Origin: Actinomycetota bacterium
Lineage (GTDB): Bacteria; Actinomycetota; UBA4738; HRBIN12
Assembly: GCA_026003015.1 (NCBI GenBank)
Contig: BPGL01000001.1
Coordinates: 487,353-551,352 of the forward strand
Direction: 5' to 3'
DNA length: 64,000 nucleotides
In this document: in pieces, positions 28,676 through 37,612 of the stretch
How positions within the stretch are numbered: the stretch's first letter is position 1
How the letters are laid out: the number at the start of each line of letters is the position of its first letter
Translations under genes and position numbers: made by a program
The notes under the pieces: generated by a model
The model's input: the letters and a program-made list of their open reading frames with translations, nothing else
Told to the model about the DNA's origin: nothing
Database searches by the model: none

Positions 28676-28705
28676 ATCGTAGGCGCCCCGTGGAAACGCC
28701 GTCAA
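28676..28705 (-). promoter_or_regulatory. rpsA promoter (TTGACG - 18 bases - TACGAT)
   Basis: Minus-strand -35 TTGACG at 28700-28705 and -10 TACGAT at 28676-28681, spaced by 18. It overlaps the end of polA by a few bases and leaves a leader of about 95 bases before rpsA. Confidence 0.65.
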
Positions 28706-28712
28706 TCGGGGC

Positions 28713-31373
28713 TCAGTGGCCCTCGGGCGCCGCCTCGGCCCAGTTCGGCCCCCATCCGACGTCGGCGCGGAGGGGAACGTCGAGCGCGACCGCGTGCTCC
28801 ATCCGATCGCGCACGATCGCCGCGGCGCGCTCGACCGCCGTCTGGGGCACCTCGAAGACCAGCTCGTCGTGGACGGTGAGGAGCATGTGGCAGTCGAGGT
28901 CCGCCCGCTCCGCGAGCGCTCGATCGACCTCGATCATCGCGACCTTGAACACGTCGCTGGCGCTGCCCTGGATCGGGGCGTTCAGGGCCTGCCGCTCACC
29001 GAGCGCCTGCAGGCGTCGGTTCCCGCTCGCAAGCTCCGGGATGTAGCGGCGACGCCCGAGGATCGTCTCGGTGAAGCCGTCCACCCGAGCCCGATCGACC
29101 TGGGCCCGCAGGTACTCGCGGATCCGCGGGAAGCTCGCGAAGTACCCCTCGATGATCTCCTGGGCCTCGTCGGGGGTGATCTGAAGGCGCTGGGCGAGGC
29201 CCCAGGCGTTCATCCCGTAAGCCAGTCCGTAGTTCACGGCCTTCGCGCGGCGGCGCAGCTCGGGGTCGACCTGCTCGATCGGCAGGCCGAACACCCTCGC
29301 CGCGGTGGCCGCGTGGACGTCGACGCCCGAAGCGAACGCCTCGCGCAGGCCCTCGTCGCCCGACAGGTGCGCGAGCACCCGCAGCTCGATCTGGGAGTAG
29401 TCGGCGACCATCAGCACCCAGCCGGGCTCCCCGGGGACGAAGGCTCGGCGGATCTCCCGACCCAGCTCCGAACGGATCGGGATGTTCTGCAGGTTCGGGT
29501 TCGACGAGGACAGGCGCCCGGTCGCGGCAACGGTCTGATGGAAGGTCGTGTGGATCCGGCCGTCGCGTGGGTCGACGAGGCGCGGCAGGGCGTCCAAGTA
29601 GGTCGAATGCAGCTTGTCGAGCTCGCGCCACGACAGGATGGCCTCCACGATCGGGTGCGCGTCGCGCAGCTTCTCCAGGACGCTCGCGTCCGTCGACAGC
29701 TCGCCCTTCGGCGTGCGCTTGCCGGGGTGCAGCCCGAGCTCGCCGTAGAGCACCTCCCGCAGCTGCGGCGGGGAGTTGAGGTTGAACTCCCGCCCGGCCA
29801 GGCGGAACACCTCCGCCTGCAGGGCGGCCATCCGCTCGCGCGCCGACGCGGCCATCGCCTCGAGCTCCACCACGTCCAGGCGCACACCCCGTGCCTCCAT
29901 CCGCGCCAGGACCGAGGACAGCGGGAGCTCGACCTCGTCGAGGAGCTTGCGGAGCCCGCGGCGGTCGATCTCCTCGGCGAGCACGGGGGCCAGCAGCGCG
30001 ATCGCAGCGGCCTCGGCCGCGACCGTGCGCCAGACCGCGTCGGCGAACAGGTCCCGTTCGGCCTCCCCGTCCGCCCCGATCACGTCCTGCCCCAGGTAGC
30101 GCTGCGCGAGACCGGGCAGGGGGTAGGTCGACGCCGCGGGGTCGAGCAGGTAGCCGGCGAGCATCGTGTCGAAGACGACCCCGGCGACCGTGCCCCCCTC
30201 GCGGGCCACGGCGCGCTCGAGGGCCTTGGCGTCGTGCGTCCACTTCGGTCGGTCCGCCGCGCCGAGCAGCGGACCCAGCGGGCCGAGCCCGTCGAGGGCG
30301 GCGAAGGCGGCCTGCGCACCTCCGAGCGACAGCGCCGCTCCCCGGACGCGTTCGTCGGCGACGAGCAGGCGTACCCCGACGGGGGTCCCCCGGTCGGCCA
30401 GGGCGGCGAGCTCCTCCGGGTCAACCTCGCGCAGGTCCAGCTCGGCGACCTCGACCCTGGCCTTGCCGGTAAGCTCGCCGAGCCGCTCCAGGAGCGAGCG
30501 GAACTCCAGCGCGGTGAACAGCCGTCGGACCTCCTCCGGATCGGGCTCTCCCATCACGCAGTCCTCGGGGTCGATCCCGGGGTCGACGTCGACGACGATG
30601 CGCGCCAGGTCCTTGTTCAGCGCCAACCGATCGGCGGCCGCCGCGATCTGCTCGCGTTGCTTGCCCTTGAGCTCGTCCACGCGCGCGAGCAGCTCCTCGA
30701 CCGACCCGTAGGCCTGCACGAGCTTGGCGGCCGTCTTGTCGCCGACGCCGGGCACCCCGGGGATGTTGTCGGACGGGTCCCCCTTGAGCGCGACGAAATC
30801 CAGGTAGCGCGACGGCTCGATGCCGAAGCGCTCGAGCACCGCGTCGCGGTCCATGTACTGGATCTCGGAGATCCCCCGGCGGTTGAACAGCACGCCGATC
30901 TCCCCGCGGCCGTCCTGTCGCGGACGCACGAGCTGGAAGAAGTCGCGGTCCGCCGTGACGATCACGACGTCGATGCCGCGCTCCGAGGCACGCGTCGCGA
31001 GCGTCCCGATCGCGTCGTCCGCCTCGTGCCCCTCGACCTTGATCACGGGGATCCGCAGCACCTCGAGGACCTCCTCGATGAGGCCCAGCTGGGCGCGGAA
31101 CCCCTCGGGGGTCTCCGGACGCCCCGCCTTGTACCCCGCGTCCATCGCGAGGCGCGCGGTCGGCGCGCCGGCGTCGAACGCGACCGCGATCAGCTCGGGC
31201 CGCTCCTCGGCGAGGAGCTTGATCAGCATCGCGGTGAACCCGTACACGGCGTTCGTGACCGTGCCGCTCGAGGTCGCGAGCGTCTCCGGAAGGGCGAAGA
31301 ACGCGCGGTACGCGAGGGAGTGCCCGTCGAGCAGGAAGAGCCGCCGGCGCGCGGCCCCGGAGGTGGCGGTCAC
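28713..31373 (-). CDS. polA: DNA polymerase I
   Basis: An 886-residue repair and Okazaki-fragment polymerase. Residues 1-300 form the 5' nuclease (FLLDGHSLAYRAFFALPE, VIVTADRDFFQLV, GVPGVGDKTAAKLV). About 310-480 is a 3'-5' exonuclease fold lacking the acidic metal ligands, so proofreading is probably absent. About 490-886 is the polymerase, with motif A VADYSQIELRVLAHL, O-helix RAKAVNYGLAYGMN and motif C TVHDELVFE. GTG at 31373 chosen because MTATSGAARRRLFLLDGHSL begins there; TACGAT lies 7 bases upstream, giving a leaderless arrangement. Confidence 0.96.
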   Translation of the reverse strand: MTATSGAARRRLFLLDGHSLAYRAFFALPETLATSSGTVTNAVYGFTAMLIKLLAEERPELIAVAFDAGAPTARLAMDAGYKAGRPETPEGFRAQLGLIEEVLEVLRIPVIKVEGHEADDAIGTLATRASERGIDVVIVTADRDFFQLVRPRQDGRGEIGVLFNRRGISEIQYMDRDAVLERFGIEPSRYLDFVALKGDPSDNIPGVPGVGDKTAAKLVQAYGSVEELLARVDELKGKQREQIAAAADRLALNKDLARIVVDVDPGIDPEDCVMGEPDPEEVRRLFTALEFRSLLERLGELTGKARVEVAELDLREVDPEELAALADRGTPVGVRLLVADERVRGAALSLGGAQAAFAALDGLGPLGPLLGAADRPKWTHDAKALERAVAREGGTVAGVVFDTMLAGYLLDPAASTYPLPGLAQRYLGQDVIGADGEAERDLFADAVWRTVAAEAAAIALLAPVLAEEIDRRGLRKLLDEVELPLSSVLARMEARGVRLDVVELEAMAASARERMAALQAEVFRLAGREFNLNSPPQLREVLYGELGLHPGKRTPKGELSTDASVLEKLRDAHPIVEAILSWRELDKLHSTYLDALPRLVDPRDGRIHTTFHQTVAATGRLSSSNPNLQNIPIRSELGREIRRAFVPGEPGWVLMVADYSQIELRVLAHLSGDEGLREAFASGVDVHAATAARVFGLPIEQVDPELRRRAKAVNYGLAYGMNAWGLAQRLQITPDEAQEIIEGYFASFPRIREYLRAQVDRARVDGFTETILGRRRYIPELASGNRRLQALGERQALNAPIQGSASDVFKVAMIEVDRALAERADLDCHMLLTVHDELVFEVPQTAVERAAAIVRDRMEHAVALDVPLRADVGWGPNWAEAAPEGH

Positions 31374-31380
31374 GCCGCGT

Positions 31381-31386
31381 ATCGTA
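31381..31386 (-). promoter_or_regulatory. Leaderless-type -10 box of polA (TACGAT)
   Basis: TACGAT on the minus strand ends 7 bases upstream of the GTG start; no Shine-Dalgarno is visible. Confidence 0.5.
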
Positions 31387-31433
31387 GCCCGACGTCGCAC
31401 GACGCCGACCGGCGGCGTCGCCCTGGCCCTCCG

Positions 31434-31463
31434 TTGACGTGAACCCGACCTCATGGATAGGAT
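31434..31463 (+). promoter_or_regulatory. Iron-transporter promoter (TTGACG - 18 bases - TAGGAT)
   Basis: -35 TTGACG at 31434-31439 and -10 TAGGAT at 31458-31463. The spacer holds ACCTCATG (31448-31455), the same octamer found at the equivalent place in the orphan promoter at 35295. The predicted start near 31470 gives a leader of about 64 bases. The shared spacer element is a candidate binding site for a common regulator; no factor can be named. Confidence 0.65.
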
Positions 31464-31533
31464 TTCGGGCGCTCTAGGCAGATCGTTCGGGACACCGAAT
31501 ACTGATGCTCGGCCGTTCGCGAAAGGAGCCGTG

Positions 31534-32565
31534 ATGTCCACGACCCGCGCCCGCTCCCTGCTCGTCGCCGTCGCCCTCGTCCTGGCCGCCTGTTCGCCTG
31601 GGGGCCAGAGCGGCACCGGCGAGGGCGGCGAGGAGCCCGGACGCCTCACGATCTACAGCGGCCGCAGCGAGGAGTTCGTCGCCCCGCTGTTCGAGCGCTT
31701 CACCGAGGACACGGGGATCGAGATCGAGGTGCGCTACGGCGACTCCGCGGAGCTCGCCGCGACGATCCTCGAGGAGGGGGAGGCGTCGCCGGCCGACGTC
31801 TTCTTCTCCCAGGACGCGGGCTCGCTCGGGGTCGTCGCCGAAGCGGGGCTGTTCGCGCCGCTGGACGAGGCGATCCTGGAGCGCGTGCTTCCGCGGTTCC
31901 GCTCCGACGACGGGCTGTGGGTCGGCACCTCGGGCCGCGGCCGCGTCCTCGTCTACAACACCGAGCGGCTGAGCCCCGACGACCTGCCGGCCGGGATCGA
32001 GGGGCTCACGGACCCGGCGTGGCGAGGGCGGATCGGGCTGCCCCCCACGAACTCCTCGTTCCAGGCCCACGTGGCCGCGATGCTCGAGACCGAGGGCGAG
32101 GCCTGGACCCGGTCATGGCTCGAGGGGATCATGGCGAACGAGCCCCGCTTCTACGAGGACAACGCCGCGACGACCCGGGCGGTGGCCGCCGGCGAGATCG
32201 ACGTCGGCCTCGTGAACCACTACTACCTGTTCGAGGTGCAGGCCGAGGACGGGAGCCTGCCGATCGCGAACCACTACGTCGACCCAGGCGATCCGGGCTC
32301 GTTCGTCAATACCGCGGGCGTCGGCATCCTCGCCTCGGCGGCCCACCCCGAGGAGGCCGCGGCCTTCGTCGACTGGGTGACCGGCGACCCCGGACAGACC
32401 TGGGTCGCCGAGGAGAGCTGGGAGTACCCGGTGGTAGCGGGCTACGAGCCCTCGGTGGACGTGCTCCCGCTGTCGGAGTTCCGCGGGCCCGACGTGGACC
32501 TGTCGAGGCTCGGGGCTCGGCTCGAGGAGGCCCAGCGTCTCCTCGCGGAGGTCGGCATGGTGTGA
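31534..32565 (+). CDS. Iron(III) ABC transporter binding lipoprotein, FbpA/FutA type
   Basis: A 343-residue family-1 binding protein. The signal peptide MSTTRARSLLVAVALVLAAC ends at the lipobox Cys. The mature part starts with LTIYSGRSEEFVAPLFERF, typical of FbpA, and carries the paired tyrosines used to bind ferric iron (GLVNHYYLFEV). The ATG at 31534 follows AAAGGAG; an upstream in-frame ATG at 31453 lies inside the promoter. First gene of a three-gene operon. Confidence 0.92.
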   Translation: MSTTRARSLLVAVALVLAACSPGGQSGTGEGGEEPGRLTIYSGRSEEFVAPLFERFTEDTGIEIEVRYGDSAELAATILEEGEASPADVFFSQDAGSLGVVAEAGLFAPLDEAILERVLPRFRSDDGLWVGTSGRGRVLVYNTERLSPDDLPAGIEGLTDPAWRGRIGLPPTNSSFQAHVAAMLETEGEAWTRSWLEGIMANEPRFYEDNAATTRAVAAGEIDVGLVNHYYLFEVQAEDGSLPIANHYVDPGDPGSFVNTAGVGILASAAHPEEAAAFVDWVTGDPGQTWVAEESWEYPVVAGYEPSVDVLPLSEFRGPDVDLSRLGARLEEAQRLLAEVGMV

Positions 32566-34178
32566 GCGTCGCCCTCGACGTCGCGCGGCGTGCCGACGCC
32601 CACCGGCACCCAGCGGTGCCGGTGGGCGTCGCCGTGGCCGCCCTCCTCGTCCTCGGGCTCGTGGCGCTGCCCCCGGTCTACCTCGTCATCAGGGGGCTCG
32701 CGCTCGACCCCGAGCGCTGGGATCTGGTGCTCCGGCGGCGGAGCCTCGACCTCGCGTGGAACACGCTCGCCCTGGCCGCGGTCGTGACCGCGGGGGCGAC
32801 GGTGCTCGGGCTCGCCGCGGCCTGGCTCGCGGTTCGGACCGACCTTCCGGCGCGACGCCTCTGGGCGACCCTGTTCGCCCTACCCCTCGTGTTCCCGAGC
32901 TACGTGGGGACCTTCGCGATCCTGGCCTTCGCCGGCCCCCGCGGGATCCTCCAACGCTGGCTCGAGCCGCTGGGGGTCGAGCGCCTCCCCGACCTCGCGA
33001 GCCTCCCCGGAGCCGCCCTCGTCCTCACGCTGTTCACCTACCCCTACGTCTACCTCGTCGCCGCAGCCGGCCTCCGAGGCCTCGACCCGAGCTGGGAGGA
33101 GGCGGCCCGCACCCTCGGGCGGGGGCGCTGGGAGACCTTCCGACGGGTCACCCTCCCGTTGCTCCGGCCGTCGGTGAGCGGCGGCGCGCTGCTCGTCGCC
33201 CTCTACGTCCTGCACGATTTCGGCGCGGTCTCCCTCCTGCGCTACCCGACGTTCACCCAGGCGATCTTCCTCGCCTACCGCGGCACGATCGACCGCGCTG
33301 CGGCCGCGGTCCTGTCGCTGCTGCTGCTCGCGATGGCGGTGCTCGTGGTCGTCGCGGAGCGCCGCGCCCGAGGCCGACGCGCCCGGTACCACCGGGCGGG
33401 ACGCGGGACCGACCGCCCCCCGCGGCTCGTGCTCCTCGGCCGGTGGCGATGGCCCGCGCTCGCCGCCTCGGGCGCGCTCGTCGCGCTCGCCCTCGCCCTG
33501 CCCGCCGGGATGCTCGTGCACCTGCTCCTGCGCGGCCTGGCCGAGGGCGTGCCGCTGAACCTCACGCTCGGCGCCGTCGGCGGCTCGGCGCTCGTCGCGT
33601 CGCTCGGAGCCGTTGCGACCGTGCTCGCCGCCCTGCCGGTCGCCGTCGTCGCCGTGCGGGGCGGGCCGCGGCTCGCCCGGATGGCCGACGGGGTGGCCTG
33701 GCTCGGCTACGCGCTCCCCGGTCTCGTCGTCGCCTTGGCGTTCGTCTTCCTCACGGCTCGCCTCCCGCCGCTGTACCAATCCCTGCCGCTCGTGGTCGCG
33801 GCCTACGTCGTCCTGTTCCTGCCCCAGGCCGTCGAGCCGCTGCGCGGAGCCCTCCTGCGGCTCGACCCCCGCCTCGAGGAGGCGGGGCGGACGCTCGGGC
33901 GCACGCGGGGGCAGGTCCTGCGGCGGGTCGTCGTGCCGGCGGTCCTGCGGCCCGCCCTCGCCGGGGCGGCGCTCGTGTGCCTGACGGCCATGAAGGAGCT
34001 GCCGGCCACGATGCTCCTGCGCCCCACCGGCTTCGAGACGCTGGCCACGCGCGTGTGGACCTCGGCGTCGGCCGGCCTGTACTCGCGTGCCGCCGTGCCG
34101 GCCCTCCTCCTCGTGGTCGTCGCCTGCGTCCCGCTGTGGGCGCTCGCCGGCCGCCTGGGCGTTCGGGAGGGCGGGTGA
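32562..34178 (+). CDS. Iron(III) ABC transporter permease, two-domain FbpB type
   Basis: A 538-residue protein with two tandem permease units, each with its own coupling motif: EEAARTLGRGRWETFRRVTL and EEAGRTLGRTRGQVLRRVVV. About 12 hydrophobic helices are visible. This fused layout is standard for FbpB/SfuB/CysTW-like iron permeases. GTG start overlaps the upstream stop (GTGA), giving MSVALDVARRADAHRHPAVP. Confidence 0.92.
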   Translation: MSVALDVARRADAHRHPAVPVGVAVAALLVLGLVALPPVYLVIRGLALDPERWDLVLRRRSLDLAWNTLALAAVVTAGATVLGLAAAWLAVRTDLPARRLWATLFALPLVFPSYVGTFAILAFAGPRGILQRWLEPLGVERLPDLASLPGAALVLTLFTYPYVYLVAAAGLRGLDPSWEEAARTLGRGRWETFRRVTLPLLRPSVSGGALLVALYVLHDFGAVSLLRYPTFTQAIFLAYRGTIDRAAAAVLSLLLLAMAVLVVVAERRARGRRARYHRAGRGTDRPPRLVLLGRWRWPALAASGALVALALALPAGMLVHLLLRGLAEGVPLNLTLGAVGGSALVASLGAVATVLAALPVAVVAVRGGPRLARMADGVAWLGYALPGLVVALAFVFLTARLPPLYQSLPLVVAAYVVLFLPQAVEPLRGALLRLDPRLEEAGRTLGRTRGQVLRRVVVPAVLRPALAGAALVCLTAMKELPATMLLRPTGFETLATRVWTSASAGLYSRAAVPALLLVVVACVPLWALAGRLGVREGG

Positions 34179-35188
34179 ACGTCCTGGAAGCCCGAGGGCT
34201 CGGCAAGCGCTTCGGCTCGGTCCGCGCCGTCGAGGGGTTCGACCTCGTGGTGCGGGAGGGCGAGACCTGCGCCCTGCTCGGCCCGAGCGGGTGCGGCAAG
34301 ACGACGGCCCTGCGCCTCGTCGCAGGGCTCGAGCGGCCCGACGAGGGCCTCGTGCGGATCCGGGACCGCGTCGTGGCCGGGCCCGGCGCATGGGTCCCGC
34401 CCGAGGCCCGCCGGGTGGGGCTCGTCTTCCAGGACTGGGCGCTGTTCCCGCACCTGGACGTTCGCGCCAACGTCGCGTTCGGGCTCGACGGCGACCGGCG
34501 CGGCCGCGTCGAGGAGCTCCTCGAGCTGGTCCACCTCGACGGCCTGGCCGACCGGATGCCCCACGAGCTGTCCGGCGGGCAGCAGCAGCGGGTCGCCGTC
34601 GCGCGGGCCCTCGCCCCGCAGCCCGACCTGCTGCTGCTCGACGAGCCGTTCTCGAACCTCGACGCGCAGCTCCGCGCCGCCGTGCGGACCGAGATCCGCG
34701 AGCTCCTGCGGGCCACGGGGACGACCGCCGTGCTCGTCACCCACGACCGAGAGGAGGCCCTGTCGGTCCCCGACCGCGTCGCGGTGATGCTCGAGGGTCG
34801 CGTCGTGCAGGTCGGCACCCCCTTCGAGGTCTACGCCGCCCCCGCGGACGGCCGGGTCGCCCGCCTCCTCGGGGAGGCCAACCTCCTGCCCGGTCGCGCG
34901 CGCGGCGGCCGGGTCCGGTTCGCGCTCGGCGAGGTCGAGGGATCGCTGCCGGACGGGCCGTGCGAGGTGCTCGTCCGGCCAGAGGCCCTGCGCGCCACGC
35001 CCGACGCCGACGGCGAGGCGCGGGTGGACGACGTCGCCTTCTACGGTCACGACCAGCTCCTGCGGTGCGCGATCGACGGCGCCACGCTCGAGGTGCGCCT
35101 GGCGGGCCCCCACCCGGAGCTGGGCCCCGGCGCGCGGGTGCGCATCGAGCTCGTCGGGCCCGCCGTGCCCCTGCCGGCGCGCGCCTGA
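34175..35188 (+). CDS. Iron(III) ABC transporter ATPase, FbpC type
   Basis: A 337-residue ATPase. Walker A GPSGCGKTTALRL, Q-loop FQDWALFPHLDV, signature [15 protein letters not shown], Walker B LLLLDEPFSNLDAQL and switch His in VTHDREEAL. Beyond about residue 240 there is a TOBE-like regulatory domain. GTG start overlaps the permease stop (GTGA). A large inverted repeat follows the stop. Confidence 0.93.
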   Translation: MNVLEARGLGKRFGSVRAVEGFDLVVREGETCALLGPSGCGKTTALRLVAGLERPDEGLVRIRDRVVAGPGAWVPPEARRVGLVFQDWALFPHLDVRANVAFGLDGDRRGRVEELLELVHLDGLADRMPHELSGGQQQRVAVARALAPQPDLLLLDEPFSNLDAQLRAAVRTEIRELLRATGTTAVLVTHDREEALSVPDRVAVMLEGRVVQVGTPFEVYAAPADGRVARLLGEANLLPGRARGGRVRFALGEVEGSLPDGPCEVLVRPEALRATPDADGEARVDDVAFYGHDQLLRCAIDGATLEVRLAGPHPELGPGARVRIELVGPAVPLPARA

Positions 35189-35190
35189 AG

Positions 35191-35277
35191 CGGCCCTCGA
35201 CCGGGTCTCGAGGTCGAGCGCCCCGCCCGACGCGAGCCGCCCCCGCGACCGGGCCGTGGACCCCTGCTCGAGGGCCG
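35191..35277 (+). terminator. Long inverted repeat downstream of the iron-transport operon
   Basis: Perfect 10-base arms, CGGCCCTCGA at 35191-35200 and its complement at 35268-35277, enclose 67 GC-rich bases with further self-complementarity (CTCGA repeats near 35208-35217). It starts 2 bases after the stop of the ATPase gene. It probably ends or protects the operon mRNA; no T-run is present. Confidence 0.45.
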
Positions 35278-35294
35278 TCGGCGGCGCGGCCCGG

Positions 35295-35323
35295 TTGACA
35301 ACCCTCAACCTCATGTCTATCGT
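35295..35323 (+). promoter_or_regulatory. Orphan promoter (TTGACA - 17 bases - TATCGT)
   Basis: -35 TTGACA at 35295-35300 and -10 TATCGT at 35318-35323 with the ideal 17-base spacer. It is the best consensus match in the window. No protein gene follows on this strand; the next gene, on the opposite strand, ends at 35450. The spacer contains ACCTCATG (35308-35315), shared with the iron-transporter promoter. Confidence 0.65.
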
Positions 35324-35330
35324 TCGCCGA

Positions 35331-35445
35331 GGTCCCGGTGATCGCACGATCCCAGGACCCGACGACGGGCCGTGGCGCTCGACAGGGGACGCTCGCGTAT
35401 GGGGAAGGCGCGAGCGGCCCCGAGGGGAGCCGCGGCCCGTCGCAC
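35331..35445 (+). ncRNA. Candidate structured small RNA of about 115 bases
   Basis: The predicted start of the orphan promoter (about 35330) coincides with the first base of a hairpin: GGTCC 35331-35335 pairs with 35355-35359, with GATC 35340-35343/35348-35351 at its tip. Next comes a 14-pair stem, 35363-35376 with 35429-35442 (one G-U), enclosing an 8-pair stem 35390-35397 with 35409-35416. The inner loop, 35398-35408, reads TATGGGGAAGG. No reading frame here resembles a protein. It matches no RNA family I recognise (not SRP RNA, 6S or tmRNA). The large stem could alternatively, or also, end transcription of the convergent ATPase gene, whose stop is 8 bases away. Confidence 0.45.
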
Positions 35446-35449
35446 GTCC

Positions 35450-36217
35450 TCACAGGACCGCGTCGAGGAACTTGCGCGTCTCCGGGAAGCGCGTGTGCTC
35501 GAAGATCTCCTGAGGCGTCCCTTCCTCGAGGATCACGCCCTCGTGGAAGAAGCACATCCGATGGGCGACCTCGCGGGCGAAGCCCATCTCGTGCGTGACG
35601 ACGATCATCGTCATGTGCAGGTCGGTCGCGAGCGACCTCATGACCGCGAGCACCTCGCCGATGAGCTCCGGGTCCAGGGCGGAGGTCGGCTCGTCGAAGA
35701 GCATCACGTCGGGCTCCATCGCCAGCGCCCGCGCGATGGCGACCCGCTGCTGCTGCCCGCCGGACAGCCGGATCGGGTACTCGTCCGCCTTGTCGGCCAG
35801 TCCCACCTTGGCCAGCAGCTCGAGGCCCCGCGCCCGCGCCTCCTCGGGGGACACCCCCTTGACCGTGACGGGCCCCTCGATCACGTTGCCGAGCGCCGTC
35901 ATGTGCGGGAAGAGGTTGAACTGCTGGAACACCATGCCCGCGTGGAGTCGGAGCTGACGGATCGCCTCCCGCTTGCCGCGCGTCCGGTGCCCTCCCTCGA
36001 GCCGGATCCCCGCCACCTCGACCACGCCCTCGGTGGGGTCCTCGAGGAAGTTGATGCAGCGCAGCAGCGTGCTCTTCCCCGATCCCGACCGGCCGAACAC
36101 GACGACGACCTCGCCGCGGCGCACCTCCAGGTCGATCCCCTTGAGCACCTCGAGGGGGCCGAACCGCTTGCGGAGGCGCTCCACCCGGACCACCGGCTGA
36201 CCGTCGATCGCGCCCAT
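35450..36217 (-). CDS. Polar amino-acid ABC transporter ATPase (system 2)
   Basis: A 255-residue GlnQ/HisP-type ATPase. Walker A is [16 protein letters not shown], with Arg where Ala is usual. Q-loop [10 protein letters not shown], signature [15 protein letters not shown], Walker [16 protein letters not shown], switch His in [12 protein letters not shown]. The ATG at 36217 lies 11 bases after the permease stop. Last gene of the operon. Confidence 0.94.
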   Translation of the reverse strand: MGAIDGQPVVRVERLRKRFGPLEVLKGIDLEVRRGEVVVVFGRSGSGKSTLLRCINFLEDPTEGVVEVAGIRLEGGHRTRGKREAIRQLRLHAGMVFQQFNLFPHMTALGNVIEGPVTVKGVSPEEARARGLELLAKVGLADKADEYPIRLSGGQQQRVAIARALAMEPDVMLFDEPTSALDPELIGEVLAVMRSLATDLHMTMIVVTHEMGFAREVAHRMCFFHEGVILEEGTPQEIFEHTRFPETRKFLDAVL

Positions 36218-36228
36218 CCCGCGCCCCT

Positions 36229-37551
36229 TCAGTGCCCGTGCGCCGGCACCTCGGTACCGCCCGCGCCGTTCGCCGGGCCCGCCGGCCGCCCGCCCGGCAG
36301 GAGCCGCCCGCGACGGCGGCCCGGCGCGGCGGCCGCCCGCACGTAGCCCCGGCTCAGGCGGCGCTCCAGGCGTCCCTGGAAGAACGAGAAGATGGTCGTG
36401 AGCCCCCAGTACAGCGCGGCGGCGACGAGGAAGGCCTCGAGGTTGCGGAAGCTCGCCTTCCCGGCGAGCTGCGCCCGGCGGAACAGCTCCGCCTGGGCCG
36501 CGGCGACCCCGAGGAAGCTCACGAGCGCGGTGTCCTTCATCATCGCGATGAACTCGTTGCCGGTGGGCGGGATGATCACCCGAACGGCCTGCGGAAGGAC
36601 CACCCGTCGCATCTTCTGGGCGTAGCTCATCGCGAGGGCGTCGGCCGCCTCGGACTGGCCGTGGCCGACCGACTGGATCCCCGCGCGGAAGATCTCGGTC
36701 ATGTACGCGCCGTAGTTCAGCCCGAGTCCGAGGATCCCGGCCTGGAACGCGGTGAGCGTCAGCAGCTCCGTCAGGTTCCGGCTCCCCAGGTTCGATCCGA
36801 TCTGCGGCAGGGCGAGGTAGATCAGGAACAGCTGCACGATGAGCGGCGTCCCGCGGAAGAACGAGGTGTAGAACCCGGAGACGCCGAAGGCGATCGGGTT
36901 CGAGGACAGCCGCCCGAGCGCCCCCAGGAGGGCCAGGACCATCGCAAGCAGGATCGCTCCCACCGCGATCGCGATCGTGAAGGGCAGCCCCGAGGCGATG
37001 TAGCCGAACCGGTCGCGCATGAACTGCGTGTCGAAGCCGGCCAGGGCGAAGAACAGCGACAGCACGAACACGATCCCCACCCACACGAGGGCGAGCTTCA
37101 CGCGGAACGGGATCTGCGCGCTCGCCAGGGCCATCGCCTCGGGCCTTCCGGCCGCGCGCCGGCCGACGACGAGCAGGACCACCGCTGCGACCGTGAACGA
37201 TCCGGCGATCACGACCTCGTTCCACGACGTCAGCCCCCGGTCGACGACCAGCCAGGCCACCGATCCGAGGCCCGCGGTGAGCGCGAGCCACCACGACACG
37301 GGCCAGCGGGAGTACAGCAGGCCGCCCCCGACGGCCGTGGCCACCGACAGCGCCGCGAACGCCGCGATGTCGCCCGGCGGGATCCGCGCGTCGGCCGTGA
37401 TGACGATGATCGGCAGGAAGATCAGGCCGAGCGCGCCCTCGACGAGCAGCAGCCAGGCGGCGAGCAGCAGGCCCAGGCTCCCGCGGGGGATCTCCGCGTC
37501 GTAGGCGGCCGGGGCCACCTCGGCCCCGGCCGCCGCTGCGTCGGCCCTCAC
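36229..37551 (-). CDS. Polar amino-acid ABC transporter permease with an extra N-terminal membrane domain (system 2)
   Basis: A 440-residue protein. The C-terminal 250 residues are a normal HisM/GlnP permease ([20 protein letters not shown]; coupling motif [40 protein letters not shown]). About 150 residues come before it with four further hydrophobic segments (roughly 26-50, 60-80, 84-105 and 113-132). The core permease length is 220-300, so the extension is real extra sequence. It may form an accessory membrane domain of unknown role. GTG start after GGGGAG. Confidence 0.9.
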   Translation of the reverse strand: MRADAAAAGAEVAPAAYDAEIPRGSLGLLLAAWLLLVEGALGLIFLPIIVITADARIPPGDIAAFAALSVATAVGGGLLYSRWPVSWWLALTAGLGSVAWLVVDRGLTSWNEVVIAGSFTVAAVVLLVVGRRAAGRPEAMALASAQIPFRVKLALVWVGIVFVLSLFFALAGFDTQFMRDRFGYIASGLPFTIAIAVGAILLAMVLALLGALGRLSSNPIAFGVSGFYTSFFRGTPLIVQLFLIYLALPQIGSNLGSRNLTELLTLTAFQAGILGLGLNYGAYMTEIFRAGIQSVGHGQSEAADALAMSYAQKMRRVVLPQAVRVIIPPTGNEFIAMMKDTALVSFLGVAAAQAELFRRAQLAGKASFRNLEAFLVAAALYWGLTTIFSFFQGRLERRLSRGYVRAAAAPGRRRGRLLPGGRPAGPANGAGGTEVPAHGH

Positions 37552-37612
37552 CGCTCCCCTCCTGCGGAAAGAGGACCCTTCACGTCGCGCGACCCCTCAG
37601 GTCACGTCCAGG

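Noticed and set aside
35295-35320. Classical IdeR/DtxR box in the shared promoter element
   Set aside because: The right half (AACCT-A) resembles the consensus, but the left half does not. Only a generic regulator site is proposed.
35331-35445. SRP RNA, 6S, tmRNA or 6C RNA
   Set aside because: SRP GGAA/AGCAG core is absent, length is too short for 6S or tmRNA, and the loops lack the C6 runs of 6C RNA.
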